Assembly (NCBI GenBank): GCA_017395215.1
Contig: JAFPVW010000137.1
Location: forward strand, 1-64,000
DNA length: 64,000 nt
Source of the DNA: Prevotella sp.
Lineage (GTDB): Bacteria > Bacteroidota > Bacteroidia > Bacteroidales > Bacteroidaceae
Reading direction: 5' to 3'
Every line of letters begins with the position of its first letter. The stretch's first letter is position 1. The position numbers were made by a program, and so were the translations under genes. The notes beneath the pieces were generated by a model. That model was given only the letters and a program-made list of their open reading frames with translations, was not told the origin of the DNA and made no database searches. Below are positions 48,069 to 56,705 of the stretch, in pieces.

Positions 48069-49634
48069 TCAGCGCAGGGTCTGGGTGATGCCCTGCTCGC
48101 GGTGGACGATGCGCACCTCGATGCCGAACTTGCGGTGGATGTGCTCGGCCAGATGCTGGGCAGAGTAGACTGAGCGGTGCTGGCCGCCGGTGCAGCCGAA
48201 GCAGAACATGAGGCTGGTGAAGCCGCGCTGGATATAGCGCCGCACGTGGGCATCGGCCAGACGATAGACCGATTCGAGGAAGGTGAGTATCTCGCCATCG
48301 TCCTCGAGGAAACGGATGACGGGCTCGTCGAGGCCCGTCAACTGTTTATAGGGCTCATAGCGACCGGGGTTGTGGGTGGAGCGGCAGTCGAAGACGTAGC
48401 CGCCGCCGTTGCCCGACTCGTCGTCGGGAATGCCCTTGCGGTAGCTGAAGCTGTAGACCTTGACCACGAGCGGTCCCTGTGCGTCGTACTTCGAGAAGGT
48501 GGCCGGTCCGTCGAGGGGGTGCGCCTTGTAGGGGTTGTGCTCGGTGGTCTTGTAGCCGTCGGCACGCGAGGCAGTGGCCTCGACCAGCTGGAACTGCGGC
48601 AGGGCGCAGAGGCGCTGCAGAATGTCGACGAGGTGTGGATAAGGCAGCTGTGCCGATGCCAGCAGCTCGCGCAGGTTCTGGATGGCTGGCGGTATGGAGT
48701 CGATGAAGTGCTGCTTGCGCTCGAAGTAGCCGCGGAAGCCGTAGGCGCCAAGCACCTGAAGCAGGCGGAAGAGTACGAAGAGGCGCAGGCGGGCCACGAA
48801 GTGATGGCTCGACGGCACCTCGGTGAACTGCTTCAGAGCGTTGTAGTACTCGTAGACGAGCTCACGCCGCAGCTTGTGGGGATAGCGTGCCGACGCCTGC
48901 CAGAGGAACGAGGCGAGGTCGTAGTAGTAAGGGCCGCGCCGGCCGCCCTGGAAGTCGATGAAGAAGACCCCCCTGCCCTTGGAAGAAGCCTCCCCTACAG
49001 GGGGAGGTTGGAGGGGGCTGAGCATCACGTTGCGTGCCTGGAAGTCGCGGTAGAGGAAGCACTGCTCGTCGCCGGCCTGGGTGAGGTCCTTGGCCATGAG
49101 GCGGAAGTCGGCCTCGAGCTTCAGCTCATGGAAGTCGAGCTCGGTGGCCTTCAGGAAACAGTACTTGAAGTAGTTGAGGTCGAAGAGCACGGAGTCCTGG
49201 TCGAAGGCGGGCTGCGGGTAGCAGTTCGAGAAGTCGAGCTCGCGTGCACCGCGTATCTGTATGTTGGGCAGCTCGCGGATGGTCTGCCTCAGCAGCTGCT
49301 GCTCGGCCAGGGTGTAGCGCCCGCCGGCCTCGCGGCCGCCGCGTATGGCGTCGAAGAGCGATAAGTTGCCGAGGTCGGTCTGCAGGTAGCGCAGCTCGTC
49401 GCTGCTGACGGCGAGCACGCGGGGCACGGGCAGCTTGCGGCGGGTGAAGTGGCGCGCCAGGTAGACGAAGGCGTGGTTCTCGTCGCGGCTGGTGCCTATG
49501 CAGCCTATGACGCTCGAGCCGTCGGCGGCGCGGAATCGGTAATACTCGCGGTTGCTCCCTGCCCCGGGCAGTTTCTCGGTCGTGGCGGGCACGTCGCCGC
49601 TCCACTCTTTATATAATGCAATCAGTTTCTCCAT
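48069..49634 (-). CDS. Sugar kinase-like (AmgK type) fused to RapZ C-domain
   Basis: 521 residues. N-terminal 340: an aminoglycoside-phosphotransferase-like kinase (LPGAGSNREYYRF, catalytic loop FLYRDFQARNVML, metal site FIDFQGGRRGPYYYDLASFL) as in the cell-wall recycling kinase AmgK. C-terminal 160: RapZ-type GlcN6P-sensing domain (VYSFSYRKGIPDDESGNGGG, FDCRSTHNPGRYEPY, LMFCFGCTGGQHRSVYSAQH). The fusion suggests a link between amino-sugar recycling and sensing. An in-frame palindrome (48985-49019, SPLQPPPVGEASS) follows the catalytic loop directly. The gene ends 2 bases from the guaA stop. Confidence 0.93.
   Translation of the reverse strand: MEKLIALYKEWSGDVPATTEKLPGAGSNREYYRFRAADGSSVIGCIGTSRDENHAFVYLARHFTRRKLPVPRVLAVSSDELRYLQTDLGNLSLFDAIRGGREAGGRYTLAEQQLLRQTIRELPNIQIRGARELDFSNCYPQPAFDQDSVLFDLNYFKYCFLKATELDFHELKLEADFRLMAKDLTQAGDEQCFLYRDFQARNVMLSPLQPPPVGEASSKGRGVFFIDFQGGRRGPYYYDLASFLWQASARYPHKLRRELVYEYYNALKQFTEVPSSHHFVARLRLFVLFRLLQVLGAYGFRGYFERKQHFIDSIPPAIQNLRELLASAQLPYPHLVDILQRLCALPQFQLVEATASRADGYKTTEHNPYKAHPLDGPATFSKYDAQGPLVVKVYSFSYRKGIPDDESGNGGGYVFDCRSTHNPGRYEPYKQLTGLDEPVIRFLEDDGEILTFLESVYRLADAHVRRYIQRGFTSLMFCFGCTGGQHRSVYSAQHLAEHIHRKFGIEVRIVHREQGITQTLR
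48985..49019. repeat. In-frame GC palindrome in the kinase-RapZ gene
   Basis: CCTCCCCTACAGGGGGAGG plus TTGGAGGGGGCT; the same element as at 22613, here inserted between the kinase catalytic loop and the FIDFQGG metal site. Confidence 0.75.
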
Positions 49635-49653
49635 ATTTCAGCGTAGAACGTTG

Positions 49654-49661
49654 CAAAGGTA
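49654..49661 (-). promoter_or_regulatory. -7 box TACCTTTG for kinase-RapZ gene
   Basis: Core 20 bases before ATG 49634. Confidence 0.65.
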
Positions 49662-49711
49662 CAAATTTCCTTATTATCTTCCAAATCTTTTGTTACTTTC
49701 TTGCTTTTTCG

Positions 49712-49719
49712 TAACTTTG
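49712..49719 (+). promoter_or_regulatory. -7 box TAACTTTG for UDG-like gene
   Basis: Core 18 bases before ATG 49738. Confidence 0.65.
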
Positions 49720-49737
49720 CCCCCAAAAAAGTAGCAA

Positions 49738-50364
49738 ATGGATTCTTATCTGAACACAGAGAACATTGTCCGCAGCAGCAATGGCGTGGAGTATCATCCG
49801 CTGCGCCCGTTCCTGCCCGTAAATGCCAAGGTGCTGTTCCTCGGCAGTTTTCCGCCACCTCGGAAACGGTGGTGTATGGACTTCTATTACCCGAACTTCA
49901 TCAACGACCACTGGCGCATTGAGGGCGAAGTGTTCTTTGGTGACAGAAACCGCTTCGTGGACCTCGGGCAGAAGCGTTTCAAGATTGAGGATATCGTCGC
50001 TTTCTGCAAAGAGAAAGGGCTTGCCTTCTTCGACACGTCGACTGCGATACGGCGCTTGCAGGACAATGCCTCCGACAAGTACCTTGAGGTAGTGGAGCCT
50101 ACCAACATCGGCGTACTGCTCAGTCAGTTGCCCCACTGCCGCGCCATTGTGACCACGGGCGAGAAAGCCACAGAGACGGTCTGCACCTGGCTCAGCCTCC
50201 CCACTATCCCGAAAGTCAACAGTTCTATAGCTATTCCTGAAGCCAAGAACCTCGATGGCGAGCAGATTCTTCTCTGTCGGCTGCCTTCTTCGTCGCGTGC
50301 ATACCCTTTGTCGTTCAGCAAGAAGGTTGAAGCGTATAGGGACATGCTCTGCCGGCTACTGTAG
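49738..50364 (+). CDS. Uracil-DNA glycosylase superfamily protein
   Basis: 208 residues. VLFLGSFPPPRKRWCMDFYY corresponds to the active-site region of the UDG superfamily (motif 1 GxxP), and LPHCRAIVTTGEKA with LCRLPSSSRAYPLS to motif 2. Members remove uracil or mismatched bases, but this branch has not been defined by visible specificity residues. Single gene, convergent with the TonB receptor at 50368 (3-base gap). Confidence 0.82.
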   Translation: MDSYLNTENIVRSSNGVEYHPLRPFLPVNAKVLFLGSFPPPRKRWCMDFYYPNFINDHWRIEGEVFFGDRNRFVDLGQKRFKIEDIVAFCKEKGLAFFDTSTAIRRLQDNASDKYLEVVEPTNIGVLLSQLPHCRAIVTTGEKATETVCTWLSLPTIPKVNSSIAIPEAKNLDGEQILLCRLPSSSRAYPLSFSKKVEAYRDMLCRLL

Positions 50365-50367
50365 ATT

Positions 50368-52482
50368 TCAGTAAAGTTTCATTTTCAGACCGACGACGAG
50401 CATGCGGCCGGGACTGTAGAGGGCGTACTTGCGGAGGCTGGAGTCGATGCGGCGGTCGACGCGGTTGAAGAGGTTGTCGACGCCGACCGACGGCTCAATC
50501 GTCAGTGGCGTGAGCGGGAGTCGAAGCGAGGCGTTGAAATTCCACCGGCCGTAGCCCGGGGCGTCCTCGTAGCCGGGGTAACAGGTCTTCGACTGCAGGC
50601 GGCCGTTAAGGTTGAGGTTCAGCCGGCAGCGGCGCCACGAGTAGCGGTAGTTGGCGGCGACGGTGGCGGTGTGGCGTATGCTGCGCTCGAGGACGGTCCA
50701 CTCGTCGGCCGACTTCGTGCGGGCATACGTGTAGGCATAGTTGGCCGAGAGGTTGAAGCCCGGCAGCAGATTGGCCGAGGCGTTGAGCTGTACGCCCTTG
50801 ACGTCGCCCTTGTCGCTGTTCTGGTAGCGGGCGTAGCTGACCATCTTGCCGGCCTGCTCGCTGGTCATCTCGGGAAACTCGGCGAGCAGCATCTGGCGGG
50901 TGGCATCGTCGACGCTGATGTTCTGCTTGACCACCATGTCGCTGATGTGGTTGACGTAGCCGGTCAGGCTGACGGCTATCACGTCGCTGCGATACTCGGC
51001 GTTGAGGGCGAGGTAGTGGCTCTTCTCGGGCGTCAGGTCGCGGTTGCCGAAGCTGATCTGGGGCTTGCCGCGGTTGACGGAGAAGTAGTGGTAGTAGAGC
51101 TCGTCGAGGCCGGGGGTGCGGAAGCCCGTCGACCAGGTGGCGCGTAGGTTGACGTGGCCAAGGCTGTACATGATCGTGGCCTTGGGCGTCAGGTGCTCGT
51201 GAAAGGTCTCATGGTGCGTCAGTCGCAGGCCCAGGGTTGCCGTCAGGCTGCTGAGGAGCTTCATCTCGTGCTGGGCATAGGCGGCAAGGGTGTACACCTG
51301 ACTGCTGATGTCGCCCGACGTGGCGTTCAGGCGGTCGCTGCGCCAGTCGGCGCCGATGATGGTGGTCGAGGCCTGCGTCAGTCCGAGTATGGCCTTGAGC
51401 TCTCCCTCCATCGTGCGCTGCTTCTTCGACTGCACGTAGTCGCCTATGGCGTTGGTCTTCGTCTCTACGTCGTACTCCTTGCCGTAGCGGAAGCGGTCGA
51501 CGGTGAAGCTGGCCTGCAGGCTGTTGCGGCTGGTCAGCTTGTAGACGGAGCCCAGGCTCCAGCGCAGTCCCTTGTAGCGCATCTCGTAGTCGGTGCCGCC
51601 GACGGGCAGTCCGCCGGGGGCGGTGTTCGGGCGGTCAGTGATTTTGTAGGAGTAGTCGAGGCCGGCGTTCAGGGCCAGCTGCGTATTGGGGCTGTAGGTG
51701 AACTTCTGGGCGAGCAGACTGGAGCGGTAGCCGGTGAAGAGCGGAGCCTGTGAGGGCTGCGTCTCGGTGTCGGAGCCCTTGACGTACTCAAGGTCGTTGT
51801 TGCGGTAGCTGTCGGCGCGGTCGTGCGTGAACGACGTGTAGGAGCCGAAGCCGTGGGTGCTGACGTCGAGCGTGGCACTCTCGGTGAGCTTGCCGTGGGC
51901 GGCGACGGTGGTGGCGTTTGCTACTGAGATGCCGTTGGCCGGTGTGGGGTGGTCGGTGATGATGTTGATGACGCCGGCAATGGCATCGCTGCCGTAGAGC
52001 GACGAGGCGGCGCCGTCGAGAATCTCGATACGCTTGACACGCGCCATGTTGATGCGCTGCAGGTCGGTGTTGTTGGCAATGTCGCCGGTGAGTTTCTGAC
52101 CGTTGACGAGTACGAGGATGTACTTGTTGCCCAGGCCGTTGAGGCGCAGCTGCGAGCCCATGCTGTTAGGCGCCATCGAGACCTGGGGCAGCATGCGCTG
52201 CAGGGCTTCTTCGAAGGTGGTGATGCCCTGTTCGCGGATTTCCTGTGCGGCAAGCACGTGGACGGGCGTAGCGGTCGACTTCAGGCGCTGGTGATGGCCG
52301 GAGCCGGTGACGACGACGGGGTTCAGGTTGTAAGAGCGGTCAACGCTGTCGGCCCTCACCATGCGGTGCACCTGCGCCTGTAGCGGGAGGCTGCCAAGAA
52401 TCAGCAGAGTAGCAAGGAGATGCTGTCTCACGACAGCATCTCCGCAGGTAAACTTATATAATAATACACGTAAAAACATCAT
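50368..52482 (-). CDS. TonB-dependent receptor, second of cobalamin locus
   Basis: 704 residues from ATG 52482, which overlaps the cobaltochelatase stop (ATGA). The signal region LLATLLILGSLPLQAQ is followed by a plug domain (NPVVVTGSGHHQRLKS ... LRLNGLGNKYILVLVNGQKL ... RIEILDGAASSLYGSDAIAG) and a beta-barrel ending in KMKLY. No SusC-type carboxypeptidase-like domain, so it belongs to the BtuB/siderophore class. Its place behind the riboswitch, btuB-like receptor and cobaltochelatase suggests import of a corrinoid, tetrapyrrole or cobalt complex. Confidence 0.92.
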   Translation of the reverse strand: MMFLRVLLYKFTCGDAVVRQHLLATLLILGSLPLQAQVHRMVRADSVDRSYNLNPVVVTGSGHHQRLKSTATPVHVLAAQEIREQGITTFEEALQRMLPQVSMAPNSMGSQLRLNGLGNKYILVLVNGQKLTGDIANNTDLQRINMARVKRIEILDGAASSLYGSDAIAGVINIITDHPTPANGISVANATTVAAHGKLTESATLDVSTHGFGSYTSFTHDRADSYRNNDLEYVKGSDTETQPSQAPLFTGYRSSLLAQKFTYSPNTQLALNAGLDYSYKITDRPNTAPGGLPVGGTDYEMRYKGLRWSLGSVYKLTSRNSLQASFTVDRFRYGKEYDVETKTNAIGDYVQSKKQRTMEGELKAILGLTQASTTIIGADWRSDRLNATSGDISSQVYTLAAYAQHEMKLLSSLTATLGLRLTHHETFHEHLTPKATIMYSLGHVNLRATWSTGFRTPGLDELYYHYFSVNRGKPQISFGNRDLTPEKSHYLALNAEYRSDVIAVSLTGYVNHISDMVVKQNISVDDATRQMLLAEFPEMTSEQAGKMVSYARYQNSDKGDVKGVQLNASANLLPGFNLSANYAYTYARTKSADEWTVLERSIRHTATVAANYRYSWRRCRLNLNLNGRLQSKTCYPGYEDAPGYGRWNFNASLRLPLTPLTIEPSVGVDNLFNRVDRRIDSSLRKYALYSPGRMLVVGLKMKLY

Positions 52483-53660
52483 TCTTCTGTTGCGGTGGTC
52501 GGCGTCGAGAGAGCCTCTTCGGTGCCCAGCTTGGCAATGGCCTCGCGGGTGTGGTTCATCCACAGCTGGCGCACGGCCGAGCGCTCAGCCAGACCGGGGA
52601 TGTAGTCGCCGCCACGCTTGTAGCCGCGCCAGCAGGCCTCGGTGAAGTTGGTCTCATAGGCCTCGGTGTCGATGCCGGCCTTATTGAAGAGCGAGTACCA
52701 GCTCTCCTCGTCCTCGTCGTCGGCCATGTCGTTGTGGGCGTGGTCGCCGGCAATCGACATCAGCACAAAGAGCTGTGCCTTCTTCGAGGTATTCTTAGGA
52801 TAGATGGCGCCGACGGGCATGGCGCCGACGACATACTGGAAGTTGCCGCCCCCGATGTGGTTCAGGACGTCCTCAGCATTGGTGCCGTCCATGTCGACGG
52901 TGCCCACGTAGTAGTTGGGGCTGATGACGCGCAGGTTGCTCTCGAGCTGCAGGTAGCGCACGTTGCCGCCGTAGTAGTCGTAGCCCTCGGGGTTGCCGTG
53001 GCCCATGAATGCGACGATGCCGCGCTCAGCGGCAGCCTTCACGTCGGGCTCGGCGCTCAGCGTCTGAGCCAGCTTGTAAGTATCGTCGACCTCGGCCATC
53101 AGGGGCGTGCCGACCACGACGTTACGGTCAAGACGGTGCATGTAGTTCGCGGTGAAGTCGCCGTTGCGGTTGTTCATAAAGTCCTTGACATAGCTGTCGC
53201 GCACGCGGCGGAACTCCTCGCCGGGAATGACCTGCAGCGACTGCACGACGACCTGCGAGTAGCCTGCCATGCCGATGGCCGTGAGCCAGTGCTCGGGGTC
53301 GTAGTAGTCCTTAGGTGCGACGTTCTCGCCGGCACGGGCGTTGTTGATGCAGATGGCGCTTGAGAACGAGAGGTAGACGTCCCAGGCAGGGAAGGCGGCC
53401 TTGTAGTCGCTGACCACCTTGTCGAAGGTGTCGTAGGCCTGCTCCCACGTCGAGCCGAAGGCCACGAGCAGGATGACCTTGTCGCTCTTCTTCTGGGCGT
53501 TCACGGTCTTGTTGACGGCCTGCTGGTACTTCTCGTAGTTCGACAGTGCCGGGGCGTTGTTGTCGATGTTGGTGTTGTCGTCGTCATCGCTGCAGGCGGT
53601 GAAGGCTGCGCTGGCGATGACGGCTGTCATGGCCAGCAAAAGTAGCTTAATCTGTTTCAT
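52479..53660 (-). CDS. cbiK: CbiK-type cobaltochelatase, lipoprotein
   Basis: 393 residues. A lipoprotein signal (AVIASAAFTACSDDDD) places it outside the cytoplasm. The rest is a CbiK/HemH-like chelatase: VILLVAFGSTWEQAYDTFDK, VVVQSLQVIPGEEFRRVRDS, GIVAFMGHGNPEGYDYY and SIAGDHAHNDMADDED contain the metal-binding histidines. CbiK inserts cobalt into sirohydrochlorin in anaerobic B12 synthesis; an exported form may instead store or exchange metal or tetrapyrrole at the membrane. It overlaps both receptor genes (14 and 4 bases), so the three form one tightly coupled operon under the cobalamin riboswitch. Confidence 0.9.
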   Translation of the reverse strand: MKQIKLLLLAMTAVIASAAFTACSDDDDNTNIDNNAPALSNYEKYQQAVNKTVNAQKKSDKVILLVAFGSTWEQAYDTFDKVVSDYKAAFPAWDVYLSFSSAICINNARAGENVAPKDYYDPEHWLTAIGMAGYSQVVVQSLQVIPGEEFRRVRDSYVKDFMNNRNGDFTANYMHRLDRNVVVGTPLMAEVDDTYKLAQTLSAEPDVKAAAERGIVAFMGHGNPEGYDYYGGNVRYLQLESNLRVISPNYYVGTVDMDGTNAEDVLNHIGGGNFQYVVGAMPVGAIYPKNTSKKAQLFVLMSIAGDHAHNDMADDEDEESWYSLFNKAGIDTEAYETNFTEACWRGYKRGGDYIPGLAERSAVRQLWMNHTREAIAKLGTEEALSTPTTATEE

Positions 53661-55758
53661 TGTTGCTTGAATTTAAGTTTGACTTATACTTGTTTGTGAG
53701 TTTCCGGCCTTGGTTGAAGCGCACGGTGAACGAAGCGTAGACGGTGCGGCCCGGCGTGGTCGTACCGAGGTGCAGCCCGTGGGGCGTACGGTCGCAGTAG
53801 TTGAAGATGTTGTCGACGCCAGCCTCCAGGCGGCAGCTGCTGCCCAGCTGGTGGGAGGTGGTCAGGCGCCAGAGCTGATAGCCGCTGCCGTCGCCGTCGA
53901 TCTGATAGTAGCGCTTGGATGAGAGACGGCCGTAGACGCCGACGCCGAACTGGTAGCGGGGCGTGAAGTCGCGGCTCCAGGTGGCGTAGACGTTGGCCTT
54001 GTGGTGGGCCATGCCGTCGATGACGACGCGCTGCATCACGTCGTACTCCGCGTCATACTGGTTGGCCTCGGTGTCGAGGTAGCTGTAGGAGCCGCCCGCC
54101 GTGAAGTGCCGGGCCTGATAGCGCAGGGTGACGTCGACGCCGTAGGTCTTGGCGTCCTCCATGTTCTGATATTGGCGCACCTTGATGGGGTCGTACTTCG
54201 TAATCAGTTCGGCGGGGGCCTGCTTGGCGGGAATGGTGACGAGGGTTATCATGTCGTTCACCTTATTATAATAGGGGGCGACGGTCAGCGTCAGGCGGCC
54301 GACGGTGTATTCGCCGCTCACGCCGAAGTAGTTGGAGTGCTGCGCCTTCAGGCCGGTGTTGCCCAGGTAGAGATATACGCCGTTCATGTTCCTGATGTAC
54401 TGGTAGTGCAGCTCCTTGGGCGTGGGTGTCTTATAGCCCTGGCTCCAGGTGGCCCGCAGGCGCAGGTCGCCGACTTTCAGCATGGCCGAGAGCTTGGGCG
54501 TCAGGCGCAGGCCAAAGCCCTCGTTGCGCGTCAGCCGCAGGCCGGCGGTGAGCGACAGGGGGTTGAGCATTTCGAGCTCGTCCTGCACGTAGAGGGCCTC
54601 GGTGTTGTCGGTGGCCTTGCCGCCCGCCACGCGCATTGGCGCCTTCAGCCAGTCGTAGCGGTAGTCGATGCCAGCACTCAGCCGCTGGTCCCACGGCAGG
54701 CTGAACACGCCCTTCAGCGAGACGTTGGTCAGCCGCTGGTCGCTCTGCAGCTCCACGTCGCCGGGGAAGTAGGGATAGTAGTTGGTGAAGCGGCCCTTCA
54801 CGTAGCCGTCGGTCAGCGTGGTGTCGGTGTAGACGTAGTTGTAGGCGTGGCGCTTCCAGTCGGCGTCGAGGGTAATGACGTCGGTGGCGTTCAGCTTCCA
54901 TTTACCCCCTGCCGAGACCGACAAGTTGTCGTACTGCAGGTCCCACGTCTTCACGTCGACGCCGGGATGGTGGCCGCTGGGGCGGTAGATGCGCTTCCAG
55001 TAGAGGGTGCCGTCGGCATACAGCTCGACGTCGGGCGTCAGCTGGTAGATGAGCCGCTCAGCCAGCTGCCAGTTGGTGTGGCGGTTCACGGTCTTGTTGC
55101 GGGAGTCGGTGATGTGATACTCCGTCTGCTGCGGTGCCTCCTCCGAGGTGTTCTGCCAGCCGTCGCTGTGCTGCAGCTGGAAGTTGGTGTAGCTCGACAG
55201 GCGGCCGTAGTTCAGGGCTATGCCGTCGTGCTGGCGTATGTCGCCGTAGGAGCCTATGCGCGTGGTGTTCTCGAGCATCAGTCCCTGCGCGGTGTGCTTG
55301 CGGGTGATGATGTTGATGACGCCGGCAATGGCATCGCTGCCGTAGAGGGCACTCGATGCGCCCTTCACAATCTCGATGCGCTCAATGTTGTGAGGGTCGA
55401 TGAGCGAGAGGTCGTTCTCGCCGCCGTTGTCGCCGTGGAGCCGGCGCCCGTCGATGAGTATCAGCACGTACGAGTTGCCCAGGCCGTTCAGCTGCAGGCG
55501 CGAGCTCATGTCGCTCTCGCTGAAGTCAAGCGAGGCAGTCAGCCCCGTCAGGATGTCCTCAATGCTCTTGCCCGCATACTGCTGCAGCTGGCGGCGGCTG
55601 ATGACCTCGGTCTGCACGGGGGCATCCTTCAGCAGATGCTGCGTGCCGGTACCCGTCACCACCACCTCCTGCAGACTGTCGGAGCGCCATACGGCCTGAG
55701 CCTGCGCACCAACAGCAACCAGCCAAAGGCCAAGGGCCAGTTTCTGTCTCCGTTTCAT
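53647..55758 (-). CDS. btuB: BtuB-like TonB-dependent receptor
   Basis: 703 residues with signal peptide (ends VGAQAQA). TonB-box-like SLQEVVVTGTG, plug domain (LKDAPVQTEVISRRQLQQYA, RLQLNGLGNSYVLILIDGRR, IERIEIVKGASSALYGSDAI) and a 22-strand-type barrel with C-terminal YASFTVRF plus a short extension. A cobalamin riboswitch lies immediately upstream, so corrinoid uptake is the likely function. First gene of the three-gene minus-strand operon. Confidence 0.93.
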   Translation of the reverse strand: MKRRQKLALGLWLVAVGAQAQAVWRSDSLQEVVVTGTGTQHLLKDAPVQTEVISRRQLQQYAGKSIEDILTGLTASLDFSESDMSSRLQLNGLGNSYVLILIDGRRLHGDNGGENDLSLIDPHNIERIEIVKGASSALYGSDAIAGVINIITRKHTAQGLMLENTTRIGSYGDIRQHDGIALNYGRLSSYTNFQLQHSDGWQNTSEEAPQQTEYHITDSRNKTVNRHTNWQLAERLIYQLTPDVELYADGTLYWKRIYRPSGHHPGVDVKTWDLQYDNLSVSAGGKWKLNATDVITLDADWKRHAYNYVYTDTTLTDGYVKGRFTNYYPYFPGDVELQSDQRLTNVSLKGVFSLPWDQRLSAGIDYRYDWLKAPMRVAGGKATDNTEALYVQDELEMLNPLSLTAGLRLTRNEGFGLRLTPKLSAMLKVGDLRLRATWSQGYKTPTPKELHYQYIRNMNGVYLYLGNTGLKAQHSNYFGVSGEYTVGRLTLTVAPYYNKVNDMITLVTIPAKQAPAELITKYDPIKVRQYQNMEDAKTYGVDVTLRYQARHFTAGGSYSYLDTEANQYDAEYDVMQRVVIDGMAHHKANVYATWSRDFTPRYQFGVGVYGRLSSKRYYQIDGDGSGYQLWRLTTSHQLGSSCRLEAGVDNIFNYCDRTPHGLHLGTTTPGRTVYASFTVRFNQGRKLTNKYKSNLNSSNNETD

Positions 55759-55811
55759 AAACAGTTTCCTTTTTCCGAACCGTATGTTCCTGTACGGTCG
55801 TACTTCGTGTC

Positions 55812-55985
55812 TTAAAGGCAGGTCTTCTGACTTTCCCCAGCCTGCTTTACCTTCCCGGGAAACATCCCAGTGGCGTTATACAAGCAGGCCTCTCAAACGG
55901 GGATTACAGCTGCAGGTACAGTTCCGGACTCTCACCGGATTCCCTTGCATCGTGGCAGCGTCAGCCGCCAGATTGCCAATAACTG
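55812..55985 (-). promoter_or_regulatory. Cobalamin riboswitch
   Basis: On the minus strand: GGGAATCCGGTGAGAGTCCG, GAACTGTACCTGCAGCTGTA, the B12 box GCCACTG (55868-55874) and AGTCAGAAGACCTGCC, in the order and spacing of the AdoCbl riboswitch (RF00174). It lies between the -7 box at 55990 and btuB, so uptake and chelatase genes should be switched off when cobalamin is abundant. Confidence 0.95.
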
Positions 55986-55989
55986 CGTG

Positions 55990-55997
55990 CAAAGGTA
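55990..55997 (-). promoter_or_regulatory. -7 box TACCTTTG of riboswitch-btuB operon
   Basis: Core five bases before the riboswitch region. Confidence 0.7.
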
Positions 55998-56039
55998 CGA
56001 ATATTTTGTGAATAAACAACTGTTTTCGGAAATATTTTG

Positions 56040-56047
56040 TACTTTTG
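56040..56047 (+). promoter_or_regulatory. -7 box TACTTTTG directly before cobB
   Basis: Core ends four bases before ATG 56052: leaderless message expected. This divergent gene set therefore lacks the riboswitch. Confidence 0.65.
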
Positions 56048-56051
56048 CAGC

Positions 56052-56705
56052 ATGAAATGTCAATTCCTCATAGCGGCACCGATGAGCGGCAGCGGCAAAA
56101 CGACCGTTGCGCGCGGACTGATGGCCCTGCTCACGCAGAAGAGCTACAGTGTGCAGCCGTTCAAGTGCGGGCCCGACTATATCGACACCAAGTTCCACGA
56201 GGCGGTGTGCGGCCGGCCGAGCATCAACCTCGACACGTTCATGGCCACGCCAGAGCACGTCGTTAAACTCTACAGCCGCTACGGCGCCGATGCCGACGTG
56301 TGCATCGTCGAGGGCATGATGGGGCTGTTCGACGGCTACGACCGCGACCGCGGTTCGACGTACGAGATTGCCCGCGTGCTCGACATTCCGGTGGTGCTGG
56401 TGGTCGATGCCAGGTCGGCGGCCTACTCGACGGCGGCCCTGCTCTCAGGCTTCATCGGCTTCAGGAATGACATACGCTTCGCGGGCGTTATATTTAATAA
56501 GGTGGGGTCGGAACGCCACAAGCGGATGCTCAGCGAGGTGTGCGACGAGCTGCAGGTCAGCTGCCTCGGCTGTCTGCCAAAGTCGGCCGACATCGAGCAG
56601 GGCTCGCGCTATTTGGGACTGGACTATTCGGTGCTGCCCGAGAGCCAGAAGCTGGTACGACTGATTGACGGAAACATAGCATGGAAAAAGCTGCTTACAC
56701 GCTGA
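56052..56705 (+). CDS. cobB: Cobyrinate a,c-diamide synthase, synthetase part
   Basis: 217 residues from ATG 56052. N-terminal ATP-binding domain of CobB/CbiA: P-loop APMSGSGKTTVARGLM, FKCGPDYIDTKFHEAVCGRP, EGMMGLFDGYDRDRGSTYEI and LGCLPKSADIEQGSRYLGL. The frame stops at 56705 where the normal protein would continue into the glutaminase domain, which is encoded in the -1 frame from 56681. So the gene is either split with translational coupling or carries a frameshift. The enzyme amidates cobyrinic acid at positions a and c. Confidence 0.9.
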   Translation: MKCQFLIAAPMSGSGKTTVARGLMALLTQKSYSVQPFKCGPDYIDTKFHEAVCGRPSINLDTFMATPEHVVKLYSRYGADADVCIVEGMMGLFDGYDRDRGSTYEIARVLDIPVVLVVDARSAAYSTAALLSGFIGFRNDIRFAGVIFNKVGSERHKRMLSEVCDELQVSCLGCLPKSADIEQGSRYLGLDYSVLPESQKLVRLIDGNIAWKKLLTR

